DNA of 64,000 nucleotides, taken from contig NZ_JAAUOE010000006.1 of NCBI RefSeq assembly GCF_017114915.1, positions 146,192-210,191 on the forward strand. Reading direction: 5' to 3'. A model generated the notes under the pieces. It saw only the letters and a list, made by a program, of their open reading frames with translations. It ran no database searches and had not been told where the DNA came from. Positions within the stretch are counted from its first letter, which is position 1, and each line of letters starts with the position of its first letter. Positions 6,901-14,902 of this stretch are shown here, one piece after another. Both the position numbers and the translations under genes were made by a program. The stretch is from Pseudomonas frederiksbergensis (lineage in GTDB: Bacteria > Pseudomonadota > Gammaproteobacteria > Pseudomonadales > Pseudomonadaceae).

Positions 6901-8572
6901 CGGCACCATTGTCCAGGCGTTTGATCCTGCCGTGGATGTCACGGGTGATGTTCAGCCGGTTGCCATAGCTGTCGCTGATGGCGATCAGGGTTGCGCCCTT
7001 GCTGTCGTAGCGGAAGTGGTAGAAGGATGGACGGCTGCCAGCCTGAGCCAGGACCAGCTCCGACGGGTCGTCACCGATGAAAATCGCTGCTCGTGACAGG
7101 CTGTTGGTCATTGCCGGACGCTGTTGGCTTGGAAGTGGAAATGGCGTCGCCCGGTTTTCGTGGTCGGTCCAGATGACTTCGTCGCCATTGATTTCGATTC
7201 GGTGCGCCAGCGCATGGCTCCAGCCGTAGCCCAGACCACAATCAATTTCCACTGCGCTGCTTCGATAAAGGCGTGTCCACTCAAACGGCAGCAGGCCATC
7301 GAGCTGGCCATCGTTGAGCGTCAATAACTCTTCACCGGTGACCATCGATACAGGGCACTTGTCGGTGCAGGTTTTGGCAGCGGGCTCAGCGCTTTGGTCG
7401 GCAGGTGTCTTGGCTTGCCTGGAAGCGTCGTCGGCCGTTTTACCCTTGCCTAGCTTTGCGTTTTTCTTCCCGTCAAAACGAACCTGTGCAATCCCTTTCT
7501 TCACCTGAGCCGTCACACCACGAGCCGCCACCGCAGTGTATTTCGCGACGTATTCCATGAAGCCTTTGATGATCTTGAACACCGACTCCACAAAACCGGT
7601 GACGGCCTTGATGACGATGTCGCCGTACTTTTTCAATCGCGCGGCGAGGTAGATGACACCGGTCCCCTCGGCCGCAACGGTCAGCACGATCGAAATCACG
7701 ATGTCGATCGCGATACCGACTACCGCTGCCGTGGTCATTTTTGCGGCGTCACCGGCCATCTTCATCGGCGGCAGACCGGCCAGCCAGATCACGGCACTGC
7801 GTACCATCAGGAACAGGGCGGCCTCGTCGCTGGCCAGCAGCATGGCCTTTTTCATGACGTCTGGCGTTTCTTTTGCCAGTGCTATCAGTTTTTGGGTGCC
7901 GGCACCGAGGTCTTTCGCAAATTTGCTCGGATCCTGCAGGATATCGAGTACCAGGCTGATGCCGTCCCAAACCCCTTTGATTGCTTCCCAGCCGCCTTCA
8001 AGGATGCCGTTGCCAATCGCCGAGGCCGTTCCCAAGGCAGATATGTTCGACCATTGCGGTTTGAAACCGGCCCATTCCTTGCGCAGGAAACCTTCCAGTT
8101 GACCCGTCAGGCCTTCATAGGATTTGAACAGGGTATCGATCTGAGCCGGCGTCACTTCGTGGTGAACACGGATCTTGTAGAACTTGCCCGGAGCACCACC
8201 CGTCCAGCTGGCTTTGCCCTGGGCGTCGAGTTTGACTTTGCTGACCGCACCGCCTTCCACCGCAACGATTTCAACTTCGATATCACCTAGCGGGATGTCA
8301 TACACCGATTCGAATTTGCTCTCGATCAGCAGCGGCCCCTTGAGCGGGCACTGGGCAACGTTCGAGGCGAAGTCGCCATCGGTCATGCTCAACGATTTGC
8401 TGGTATTGCCGACTTTTATGATGCGCTCCATGCCCAGCAGAGAGGGCAGGTCTGCGGCTCGACTGCCTTTGTCGGCGGCTTGCGCGTACCAGGTTTTGGT
8501 CTGTTCTTGATACAGTTTCAAGCTGTCCTTGAACGTGCTCAGGTGGTTGTCAACGTAGGCAACGCGATCCAT
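3902..8572 (-). CDS. Rhs-family T6SS effector with barnase-like ribonuclease tip
   Basis: 1556 residues. In order: an N-terminal region without a PAAR domain; two hydrophobic segments at about 240-330; a DUF6531 domain from about 405 (CPVSMVTGEELLTLNDG); many YD repeats (YRYD, YDALGR and similar) to about 1330; the Rhs end with RYYNPGTGRYLTPDP and the cleavage motif DPLGL near 1408; and a tip of about 110 residues. The tip matches barnase: LPNNYVTKSQA, GGDIF, RTWYEADV (catalytic Glu), TRLLYS (Arg) and TSDHYDT (His). All three catalytic residues are therefore present and it should cleave RNA in target cells. Its start overlaps the DUF4123 stop by one base (TGATG). GC content falls sharply after DPLGL, marking an exchanged tip. 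Confidence 0.93.
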   Translation of the reverse strand: MDRVAYVDNHLSTFKDSLKLYQEQTKTWYAQAADKGSRAADLPSLLGMERIIKVGNTSKSLSMTDGDFASNVAQCPLKGPLLIESKFESVYDIPLGDIEVEIVAVEGGAVSKVKLDAQGKASWTGGAPGKFYKIRVHHEVTPAQIDTLFKSYEGLTGQLEGFLRKEWAGFKPQWSNISALGTASAIGNGILEGGWEAIKGVWDGISLVLDILQDPSKFAKDLGAGTQKLIALAKETPDVMKKAMLLASDEAALFLMVRSAVIWLAGLPPMKMAGDAAKMTTAAVVGIAIDIVISIVLTVAAEGTGVIYLAARLKKYGDIVIKAVTGFVESVFKIIKGFMEYVAKYTAVAARGVTAQVKKGIAQVRFDGKKNAKLGKGKTADDASRQAKTPADQSAEPAAKTCTDKCPVSMVTGEELLTLNDGQLDGLLPFEWTRLYRSSAVEIDCGLGYGWSHALAHRIEINGDEVIWTDHENRATPFPLPSQQRPAMTNSLSRAAIFIGDDPSELVLAQAGSRPSFYHFRYDSKGATLIAISDSYGNRLNITRDIHGRIKRLDNGAGRALLLRYDRKHIIAVDYQQFTPADNLEDAWNTVQTLVTYSYDAQHRLIEAKNAAGEAERYRYNDQHVILERQLAGGASFFWKWEHEGKLSRCVHHWASFSQMEAHYAWDDKGSVTVTNADGSEEVYTHDDKARLISKIDPDGAEHLKAYNDKGQLIAEKDPLGAVTEYRYDEDGLMIAVIPPEDEPVSYEYSNGFVSDVHRGKATWKYQRNNQGDITQQIDPDGNATLYSYDRQGRLLEIRHPDGSRHQLGWNNLGQLLEERLPDGGQRKYRYDALGRQITRQEETGAITQYQWDAANRLAQITLPGGATRAFTYNAYGKVTAERDELGRVTRYEYADDLHLVSRRLNPDGSQLRYRYDNSRLLLTEIENERGEHYHLDYYPNGLIQQETGFDGRRTAYEYDLNGQLLKKTEFGEDGSERITEYQRDAAGRLLVKTLADGEEIHYSYDALGRLVNVDDGHWPLAYEYDLQDRLITEHQGWGTTRYEYDSLGQLSHCRLPDGSKLDYRHQPGGRLSSIDLNGSRLTTHQFSAGREQQRQQGLLLSQYQYDEQGRLQAHTVSQQDRNLFRRRYAYDANGNLAGIDDSRKGNRRYHYDPLDRLINVRGTTPESFAHDPAGNLLGQGDQPSANLANVKGNRLLMQGDRHYDYDAHGNLIRERRGTGQKLVTEYRYDCQHRLIGVSLPDGSIASYKYDAFGRRIAKTVDGQSTEFLWQGERLIAESADNRYRSYIYEPGSFRPLAMLDGEGPLKATPFYYQLDHLGTPQELTDYSGEIMWSAKYRAYGNLSTLDVSEIDNPLRFQGQYFDAETGLHYNRHRYYNPGTGRYLTPDPIKLAGGLNSYQYVPNPTGWVDPLGLASKECDGPESPDNAAHNAAKYAALKRDLKTTEAANGVVESLRTTGQLPNNYVTKSQAAQNGWKPGKALNNSVPGGQMGGDIFHNDTNVLPSAPGRTWYEADVGINNTMSRSNQPGTRLLYSDDGLLYITSDHYDTVSSIGTWK

Positions 8573-9294
8573 CAGCCTTGCTCCAGAATCAGGTGGTTTA
8601 ACAGTGCTTCATTAAGGTTTTTCGGAGCGTCGGACCGGCGCACGAAGCGTGCGATTTTCAGCTTCAGATTGCTCTCGGGGTAAGCGGCGTAGATGTCTGG
8701 ACGTTCCTCTTCCAGCCATTGCATCAGGTTGCCGATCAGGGGCGACGGGTTTTGTTTCGCCAGGCTGTCGAGCAGCTTCTTAGGCACTTCCCACCACGGC
8801 CAGTCTTTCGCCGGTGGCACCGCGCGCGGCCCCACTTCCAGACTTTTCCCATTGATCAAATACCGATTGAACACCGGCAGCACTTCACCGGCGGCATCAC
8901 CTAGACCTTCCAGAATCGGGTAGATATGCCGCCCATCCCAGAACCTGAAAAACACTTCGGTCCCATCCGGCATGCGCACTTGAGTCAGGCTGCGCAGATG
9001 TTCGAACACCACATCTGGCGTGCTGGTTGAAACCGCCAGCCAGCCCCAATCGAGGGCGTCAGTTTCAGCAATCCATGGCAAGAAGCTTGAGTTGGGTTTC
9101 AGCTCGATGAGGTAGGGCATTACCGGCTGCCAAGCGGCGTAGGGTGTACCGCCCCAAATCGGGATCGCCTGAGTTGTTGGTTCGTTTTGATAAAGCGACT
9201 TGAGCGCTTCCGCATCGCTGGCGGCGCTTACGATCAAGTACAACCGCTCACCCGTCTGCAACGGCCGTTCAGCCAGCCACGCCTGTGGAGTCAT
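8572..9294 (-). CDS. DUF4123 T6SS effector adaptor (Tap/TEC type)
   Basis: 240 residues from the ATG at 9294, four bases after the vgrG stop. A longer in-frame start inside vgrG is less likely. The LYLIVSAASDAEALKSLYQ opening, the aromatic DWGWLAVS segment and the RFWDGRHIYPIL motif fit DUF4123. These adaptors load an effector onto the C terminus of the VgrG encoded beside them. Here it sits between vgrG and rhs with almost no spacing, so its client should be the Rhs protein. Confidence 0.88.
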   Translation of the reverse strand: MTPQAWLAERPLQTGERLYLIVSAASDAEALKSLYQNEPTTQAIPIWGGTPYAAWQPVMPYLIELKPNSSFLPWIAETDALDWGWLAVSTSTPDVVFEHLRSLTQVRMPDGTEVFFRFWDGRHIYPILEGLGDAAGEVLPVFNRYLINGKSLEVGPRAVPPAKDWPWWEVPKKLLDSLAKQNPSPLIGNLMQWLEEERPDIYAAYPESNLKLKIARFVRRSDAPKNLNEALLNHLILEQG

Positions 9295-9298
9295 CGGA

Positions 9299-11209
9299 TC
9301 AGATCGCACAAGCACCTGCCTTGCACTTCTCGCACTCTTCACAGAACGGCGCATTGCGCTGCAGCGGTGCAGCCCCCGTCCCGCTGCCCGGGCTGCCGCC
9401 GGCGTTCATGTTGATCGCCGGGCCGCTCAGGGTGACGCCGCTGGCGTCGATCTTGATGAAGCTGCCGCCGGCCTTGAGAGTGAGTTCGCTGCCGGCTTCG
9501 AGCACGACTTTCATGCCGCTGCTCAGGTGGATTTCCTGGCCGGCTTTGATGAACTGGCCGGTGCCGACTTTGATGTGCTGGTTGACGCCCACGGTGAGGT
9601 GGTCGTTGGCGCGGGTTTCGACTTTGCGGTCTTTGTGGACGGTGTGGTGTTCTTCGGCTTTGAATTCGCTGTAGCTGTTTTGCTCGACGGTGTCGTGGCG
9701 TTCGTTGCCGACGCGGATTTTCTGGTCGTGCTCGACGTTTTCGTCCCAGTCGCGCAGGGCGTGCAGGAAGATCTGTTCCTGGCCCTTTTTGTCTTCGATG
9801 CGCAGTTCGTTGAAACCGCCGCCGCCCGGAGAGCTCAGGGTTTTGAAGGTGCTGCGGGTCTTGTTCGCCGGCAGGGCGTACGGGACGACGTTTTCCTTGT
9901 GGTACAGGCAGCCGCTGATCAGCGGTTGGTCGGGGTCGCCTTCGAGGAAACTGACGGCGGAGGAGACGCGCAGCCAGCCGCTGGTCTTGTCGTCAGCCTG
10001 GCCTTCGCGGTCCCGGTGGAATTGCACTTTGACGCGGCCGTATTGGTCGCAGTGGATCTCTTCACCTTTTGGCCCGGTGACCACGGCGCTCTGGCTGCCG
10101 AGGATCCGTGGCTTGGGGTGGTTCAGCGGCGGACGGTTCGGCACGTCCCAAGGGGGGGCCTGGAAACGGTTGCGGTAGCCTTGGTGGAAATCGTCTTTGA
10201 GGTGGGTGGTGCCGCTGGTGACCGACTCTTCCTGCGCTTGCGGCTGTTTGCCTTCGTGGAGGATTTCGGTCAGTAGCCATAGGTCGTTCCACTTGGCCTT
10301 GGGGTGTTGGGTCAGGGCCAGGAAGTGGCCGCTGACCAGCAACGGCTGATCGCTTCTGCCTTCGGCGAGCTGGAAGTCGCTGCGGTGACGCTCGAGGGCG
10401 CGTTTGGCCAGGTGCTTGCCGCGTTCGCGGTCGATGAAGCGGCCGGGGTAGTCGTAGTCTTCGAGGTCGGGCAGGGCGTCGCCGCGGTTTTCGCTTTCCA
10501 GCGTCAGGCGCGGCTTTTCGAAGTCGTAGTCACGGCGGGTGGTGCGGCTGGTGCGGGTTTCCAGGCGCAGGTCGAAGCGCTTGATCACCGGGTCGTTGGC
10601 GACCATGCCGGAGTCTTGCTGGTAGGCCACGGGCGCGAGTTTCGGGAATACCGTCTGGTCATCGCCGAACACCAGCTTGTGGGCCGTGGCGCTGTACTGG
10701 AAGTGGTAGTGGATACCTTCTTCCTCGCACAGGCGCTGGATGAACTGCAGGTCCGATTCATCGTATTGAACGCAGTAAATGCGCTCGGGATAAATCGCCC
10801 CGACTTTGACTTCGTAGGCATTGCTCTGGATGCCATGTTCTTCGAGGACCATGCCGATGATTTTCGGCACGGTGAGGTTTTGGAAGATGCGTTGGTTGAT
10901 GCGGTGCGCCAGGTAGGACAGCTGCGGGCGCAGGGGCACGGCGTAGCGGGGCAGGCGTTTGCCGGAATCGCCCTGGGCGGCGCGGTAGATCTGGCCATGA
11001 ATGCCGCTGCCATCAGGCGAGAGCTGCAAGAAGGCCGGTTTGTGCAATAGCGTTTCGAGGTCCAGGGACGGCTGTTCACTGACCAGCTCCACCTCAAACA
11101 CAAAAGGCTGGCTGATGGCTTCCCGACCTTGCAGGGCAAGGACCTGGAGATCGTTTTCCAGACCTTCGACAGTCAGGGCAAAGTGAGTCTGATTGGCCGG
11201 CGCGAACAT
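9299..11209 (-). CDS. vgrG: T6SS spike protein VgrG, with an apparent internal gap
   Basis: 636 residues from the ATG at 11209, preceded by GAGGAACAAGGG. The gp27-like N-terminal half (HFALTVEG to LLTEILHEG) and gp5-like half (DQYGRVKVQFH) are followed by GGGGFNELRIEDKKGQEQIF and beta-helix repeats. Known relatives carry about 20 residues (the YGG-IPRVG-EV stretch of the OB fold) between WLRVSS and VSFLEGDPDQP; here these run together as WLRVSSAVSFLEGDPDQP. The product also looks correspondingly short. The C terminus ends in a small cysteine cluster (CEECEKC). It should form the puncturing tip carrying DUF4123/Rhs, if the gap is tolerated. Confidence 0.93.
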   Translation of the reverse strand: MFAPANQTHFALTVEGLENDLQVLALQGREAISQPFVFEVELVSEQPSLDLETLLHKPAFLQLSPDGSGIHGQIYRAAQGDSGKRLPRYAVPLRPQLSYLAHRINQRIFQNLTVPKIIGMVLEEHGIQSNAYEVKVGAIYPERIYCVQYDESDLQFIQRLCEEEGIHYHFQYSATAHKLVFGDDQTVFPKLAPVAYQQDSGMVANDPVIKRFDLRLETRTSRTTRRDYDFEKPRLTLESENRGDALPDLEDYDYPGRFIDRERGKHLAKRALERHRSDFQLAEGRSDQPLLVSGHFLALTQHPKAKWNDLWLLTEILHEGKQPQAQEESVTSGTTHLKDDFHQGYRNRFQAPPWDVPNRPPLNHPKPRILGSQSAVVTGPKGEEIHCDQYGRVKVQFHRDREGQADDKTSGWLRVSSAVSFLEGDPDQPLISGCLYHKENVVPYALPANKTRSTFKTLSSPGGGGFNELRIEDKKGQEQIFLHALRDWDENVEHDQKIRVGNERHDTVEQNSYSEFKAEEHHTVHKDRKVETRANDHLTVGVNQHIKVGTGQFIKAGQEIHLSSGMKVVLEAGSELTLKAGGSFIKIDASGVTLSGPAINMNAGGSPGSGTGAAPLQRNAPFCEECEKCKAGACAI

Positions 11210-11295
11210 CCCTTGTTCCTCGTGCAGTGCTGCGGCGCACGCCGGCACCCAAACGGGTGCTTGCGGACGCGAAAATTCCTGGAAGGCGCAAATGA

Positions 11296-11320
11296 CATCG
11301 ACCAGCAGAGCTGGCCGATG
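11296..11320. other. Intergenic hairpin between hcp and vgrG
   Basis: CATCGACCAG (11296-11305) pairs with CTGGCCGATG (11311-11320) with one G-U, loop 5 nt. There is no T-run on the transcribed strand, so it is more likely an RNA-stability or attenuation element that lets Hcp be made in excess of VgrG than a full terminator. Confidence 0.4.
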
Positions 11321-11340
11321 TTTGGAACCGTCAGCCGCGA

Positions 11341-11856
11341 TTAAGCGACTGGAACACGCCAGTCATCGGAACCCGAAGTACCGGAGACTTCGTGGGTCCA
11401 GGTGATTTTGCGGTAGGTGAATTGCACTTCTTCCAGGTGGGTGAAGTGCGAGTTCGACGGATCCTGGCAGTTGTGCATTTTGTTGTTGATGGCGACGATG
11501 ATCGCGTCTTCCAGTTTGGTGGTGTAGTAGTGTTCTTGGGTGCCTTGAGCCGAAGTGCGGTACCACTGGATAACGATTTCGCTCATGCGCTCGCCGGAGG
11601 TCAGCGCCGCTTGCAGCAGTGGCGAAGATTTGTCGTAGACCTTGGTGATCACGACTGGCTTGTGTACACGCTGACCGGTCGGTTGGCCGGACTGTGGGTC
11701 ACGCGGGATGATCACGTCGTGGCTGAAAGCCTGAACCATGACCTGGTCTTCGTGGCCTTCCTGGTAGGTGTTGCCAACGGAATCGGCGGTGAACGCGCCG
11801 GCAGTGATCAGGCCTTGTTTCTCGCCGGTAACCGACATGTACGCTGGTGTAGCCAT
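11341..11856 (-). CDS. hcp: T6SS tube protein Hcp
   Basis: 171 residues, the usual size for the Hcp1 family. Recognisable segments are the opening ATPAYMSVTGEKQG, SHDVIIPRD, GQRVHKPVVITKVYDKSSP and KITWTHEVSGTSGSDDWR. A strong AAGGAG precedes the ATG. It heads the hcp-vgrG-DUF4123-rhs-barstar series and is driven from a candidate sigma-54 promoter. No sheath, baseplate or ClpV genes are in the window, so this is an orphan module that must use a T6SS encoded elsewhere. Confidence 0.95.
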   Translation of the reverse strand: MATPAYMSVTGEKQGLITAGAFTADSVGNTYQEGHEDQVMVQAFSHDVIIPRDPQSGQPTGQRVHKPVVITKVYDKSSPLLQAALTSGERMSEIVIQWYRTSAQGTQEHYYTTKLEDAIIVAINNKMHNCQDPSNSHFTHLEEVQFTYRKITWTHEVSGTSGSDDWRVPVA

Positions 11857-11923
11857 GGATGTGCTCCTTGCTAAAAGTTAGGGTGCCCGGGAGGCGGTAT
11901 CGCCCGGTGGGTGCCCGACTGTT

Positions 11924-11939
11924 ATCAAGGAGCGTGCCA
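11924..11939 (-). promoter_or_regulatory. Candidate sigma-54 promoter of hcp
   Basis: Read on the minus strand: TGGCAC-GCTCC-TTGAT. This fits the -24/-12 consensus TGGCAC-N5-TTGCA with one change in the -12 element. It places the start of transcription near 11913, about 57 nt before the hcp ATG. T6SS hcp genes are known to be sigma-54 dependent in several Gram-negative species. Confidence 0.6.
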
Positions 11940-12024
11940 GAAATGATTGAAGCCATATAAATCAGGTGGTTGAGGGTATTTATCCAACACCGAAAGGGTT
12001 TTCGGCAAGGATCACCCGGAAAAG

Positions 12025-12146
12025 TGCGCAAGAACTTGCGCAGTAGTGCGCAACTTCTTGCGCACTCGGCTGGAGGGCTTGATCTATCGGGCGTCCAGCC
12101 TTGCTGGAGGGCTTTTAGAGCGCGCGACTGCGCAAGAAGTTGCGCA
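12025..12146. promoter_or_regulatory. Three palindromic activator-type sites upstream of hcp
   Basis: Three 18-bp sites of form TGCGCAA-N4-TTGCGCA lie at 12025-12042 (spacer GAAC), 12047-12064 (CTTC) and 12129-12146 (GAAG). Sites 2 and 3 are exact reverse complements. Centres of 1 and 2 are 22 bp apart, two helix turns; site 3 is 82 bp further. They lie 86-207 bp upstream of the -24 element, where sigma-54 enhancer-binding proteins bind. The remaining bases of the 11857-12163 gap show only a repeated TGGAGGGCTT (12071 and 12105). Confidence 0.6.
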
Positions 12147-12163
12147 TCTGGTGGCCGTAACGC

Positions 12164-13555
12164 CTAATCGGAAACCTTCAATCCCAATGCGGCAAAACAC
12201 TCCTCGATCGATCGCCGCTGCGTTTCTGCATACAGCCCCAACTCATCAATCGTCGAACGCCCCAATGCCTTTTCGAATGCCTGTTGGTTCGAATGCACGC
12301 CATAGTGAGTTTGCGCCGCGTCCCCCAGGTTCGACTGAAAAATCCCCGCCGCACTCACCGGCAGGAAATCTTCGTACACCAGCGGTTCAACCCGCACATA
12401 CCCGTTGCGGAGCAAATCCTCCAGCGACGCGCCTTTCAGCTCATCCGCGGCTGGGCCTTTTTCTGTCACGAAGTAGCGAAAGTACGCCAGTTCCTGTTGG
12501 CGCATGGCCTCGACGGTGTCAGGAAATTCGCCAAAGTGCTGCGCCATAAGTGCGTTGTAGCGCGACGCATTGGCTTCGTTGGGGAACTCCTTGAGCTCAT
12601 CCCGGGCGGCATTGAGCAAGCGATCGTAAAGCGCCCGGCCCTTGGGGGTGAGCGCTGCGCCGCGCTGCTCGATTTCACCGAAACGGGCGCTGTGGCTGCC
12701 ACGGGTTTCGGTTTGATCAGTAAAAGTAATCGGCTCGTCCAGCGCCTTGAAGCTGGTCTGGCGCAGCAGGATCGGGCATTGGCGGCGGGGTGGGCCTTCG
12801 ATCACCGCTTTGGGAGTAATGCCATGGGCGGGCATTTGTGCCTGGACGATGTCGATGTCCAGGGTGCGTGGCGTCAGGTGGTTGATGTGCGGGCCTTTGA
12901 ACGCCACCACGTCGGCGATCAGTCGATGCTGGGCGCTGAGCTGCTGGTATTGCGCGGCGGTGACGGTGGCGCTGTGGTGCCAGCGGAAGGTTTCCAGGGC
13001 TTGGGTGACGAAGTCCTGCGCCTCGTCTTCGGTCAGGCCGCCCTGGGTTTCGGCGCGTTCGATGAGGGTCAGCGCGGTCGGGGTGAAGATCGAACGCTGG
13101 TCCAGCACCGACTGGGCAAAGGCCCGCAGTTCAGTGTCTTCGATCAGTTCCAGGCGCAGCAGCGAGGTGAATACCCGGAACGGGCTGACCTGCAACGCGG
13201 CCTCATGCACGGCGCGAAACGCGGTGGAATGCACCGGCACGCCGGCCGGGGTCAGGTCGTAATAGCCCACCGGCTGCATGCCCATCACGGCGAACAGGCG
13301 GGCGAGGGTCGCCAGTTCAGCGGCGGTGCCGACGCGGATCGCACCGTGGCGCTCCAGGTCCAGGCGCTGGATTTCACCGGTGCTGTGCAGCTGTCGGGAG
13401 ATTTGCGGGTCGCTGTCCAGCACGTGGCGGTTGGTCTGCTCCACCAGTTCCATCAGCGCGCCGTATAGCGGCACTTCTTCGCGGTACATGTCGGACATCG
13501 CTTTGGAGAAGCGTTGGCGGATCAGGTCAGGGCTGACGAAGTTCGGGTGGCTCAT
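12164..13555 (-). CDS. hglS: 2-oxoadipate dioxygenase/decarboxylase
   Basis: 463 residues, DUF1338/YdcJ family. Members of this family in P. putida (HglS) are Fe(II) enzymes that turn 2-oxoadipate into 2-hydroxyglutarate in the D-lysine/2-aminoadipate route. Supporting segments are the opening FVSPDLIRQRFSKAMSDMY, GMQPVGYYDL, VHSTAFR, FKGPHINHLTPRTLDID (with the metal-type His) and the late ELAYFRYFVTEKG. It stands alone between glcF and the hcp regulatory region, on the same strand as both. Confidence 0.85.
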   Translation of the reverse strand: MSHPNFVSPDLIRQRFSKAMSDMYREEVPLYGALMELVEQTNRHVLDSDPQISRQLHSTGEIQRLDLERHGAIRVGTAAELATLARLFAVMGMQPVGYYDLTPAGVPVHSTAFRAVHEAALQVSPFRVFTSLLRLELIEDTELRAFAQSVLDQRSIFTPTALTLIERAETQGGLTEDEAQDFVTQALETFRWHHSATVTAAQYQQLSAQHRLIADVVAFKGPHINHLTPRTLDIDIVQAQMPAHGITPKAVIEGPPRRQCPILLRQTSFKALDEPITFTDQTETRGSHSARFGEIEQRGAALTPKGRALYDRLLNAARDELKEFPNEANASRYNALMAQHFGEFPDTVEAMRQQELAYFRYFVTEKGPAADELKGASLEDLLRNGYVRVEPLVYEDFLPVSAAGIFQSNLGDAAQTHYGVHSNQQAFEKALGRSTIDELGLYAETQRRSIEECFAALGLKVSD

Positions 13556-13591
13556 GAAAAAATTCCTGGCGCAGTGACGTAACGGATGCGG

Positions 13592-13620
13592 GAAAAGATC
13601 GCAGCCTTCGGCGGCGCCGA
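13592..13620. repeat. REP-like half palindrome
   Basis: The AAAAGATCGCAGCCTTCGGCGGCGCC-type sequence in the 128-bp gap between glcF and hglS resembles the common Pseudomonas REP core (GATCGCAGCCT...). A single, imperfect copy. Confidence 0.3.
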
Positions 13621-13683
13621 CAAACGAAGTTTCTGACGAACTTCATTCTGCCAAGGACTGTTCTTGCCACTCAGGTGGTTCGG

Positions 13684-14901
13684 TTAACGCAGCACTTGGT
13701 CCACCAGTTCGATCCAGTGCCTGACCGGTGTTCGCCCGGCGCTGTTGAGGTGGCTCTGGCAACCGATGTTGGCGGTGGCGATGACTTCGGGGTGGCCGCT
13801 TTCCAGGGCGTTGAGTTTGTTGTCGCGCAGTTGCCGGGCCAGTTCCGGTTGGGTGATCGAATACGTGCCCGCCGAGCCGCAACACAAATGACTGTCAGGC
13901 ACTGCCGTGAGATTGAAGCCCAACCGCGTCAGCACGGCCTCGACCGCGCCGCCGAGTTTTTGCGCGTGCTGCAAGGTGCAGGGGCAGTGGAAGGCGATCC
14001 GCCGGTCGGTGGCGGCGCAGACCCGTTCCAACGGTTCATCGGCCAGCACTTGCACCAGGTCCAGGGCCAGTTCGCTGACCCGCCGGGCCTTGGCCGCATA
14101 GACCGGGTCGCGCTCCAGCAGATGCCCGTAATCCTTGATGAACGCGCCGCAGCCGCTGGCGGTTTGCACGATGGCTTCGGCGCCGTTTTCCAGGTGTGGC
14201 CACCAGGCGTCGATATTGCGTCGGGCGCGGTCCAGGCCCATGGCTTGGGCGTCGAGGTGGTAGTCCAGCGCCCCGCAACAGCCGGCCTCGGGCGCCGGTA
14301 TCACGCTGATCCCCAGCCGATCCAGCACCCGCGCCGTCGCGGCATTGGTGTTCGGCGACAGACCGGGCTGCACGCAGCCTTCGAGCATCAACACCCGGCG
14401 AGCATGCCGAGGGGCAGGGCGCTCGCCCGGGGCGGGGAGGTCGTGGGGCAACTTCGCCTCAATGCCCCGTGGCAGCAACGGCCGGAAGGTGGCGCCGATC
14501 TGCAACAGGCTCTTGAACAGGTTCGGGTTCGGCGCCAGTGCCCGCAGCCCCTGACGCAACAGGCGCTGACCGGCCGGGCGCGGCACCGCTTGATCGATCA
14601 CGGCGCGGCCAATGTCCAGCAGGTTGTGATAGTCCACCCCGGACGGGCAAGTGGTTTCGCAGTTGCGGCACGTCAGGCAGCGATCCAGGTGCAATTGGGC
14701 TTGGGCCGTGGCCGGGGCGCCTTCGAGCACTTGCTTGATCAGGTAGATGCGCCCGCGCGGCCCGTCCAGTTCGTCGCCCAGCAGTTGATAGGTCGGGCAG
14801 GTGGCGTTGCAAAAACCGCAGTGCACGCAGGTGCGCAGGATCTTGTCCGCTTCTTCGGCGCGGGGCAGTTGTCGGGCCTCTTCGCTGAGATTGGTTTGCA
14901 T
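13684..14901 (-). CDS. glcF: Glycolate oxidase iron-sulfur subunit
   Basis: 405 residues from the ATG at 14901 (MQTNLSEEA), one base after the glcE stop; the frame runs further upstream but only inside glcE. It has two [4Fe-4S] motifs near the N terminus, CVHCGFCNATCP and CLTCRNCETTCPSG, then the cysteine-rich repeats GCCGALDYH, HCPCTLQH and LCCGSAGTY typical of the GlpC/GlcF family. It passes electrons from the GlcD/GlcE flavin centres to the respiratory chain during glycolate oxidation to glyoxylate. Last gene of glcDEF. Confidence 0.93.
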   Translation of the reverse strand: MQTNLSEEARQLPRAEEADKILRTCVHCGFCNATCPTYQLLGDELDGPRGRIYLIKQVLEGAPATAQAQLHLDRCLTCRNCETTCPSGVDYHNLLDIGRAVIDQAVPRPAGQRLLRQGLRALAPNPNLFKSLLQIGATFRPLLPRGIEAKLPHDLPAPGERPAPRHARRVLMLEGCVQPGLSPNTNAATARVLDRLGISVIPAPEAGCCGALDYHLDAQAMGLDRARRNIDAWWPHLENGAEAIVQTASGCGAFIKDYGHLLERDPVYAAKARRVSELALDLVQVLADEPLERVCAATDRRIAFHCPCTLQHAQKLGGAVEAVLTRLGFNLTAVPDSHLCCGSAGTYSITQPELARQLRDNKLNALESGHPEVIATANIGCQSHLNSAGRTPVRHWIELVDQVLR

Positions 14902-14902
14902 C

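Noticed and set aside
12025..12146. CRISPR-like repeats
   Set aside because: Only three short palindromic sites with unequal spacing and no cas genes; an activator-site reading fits better.
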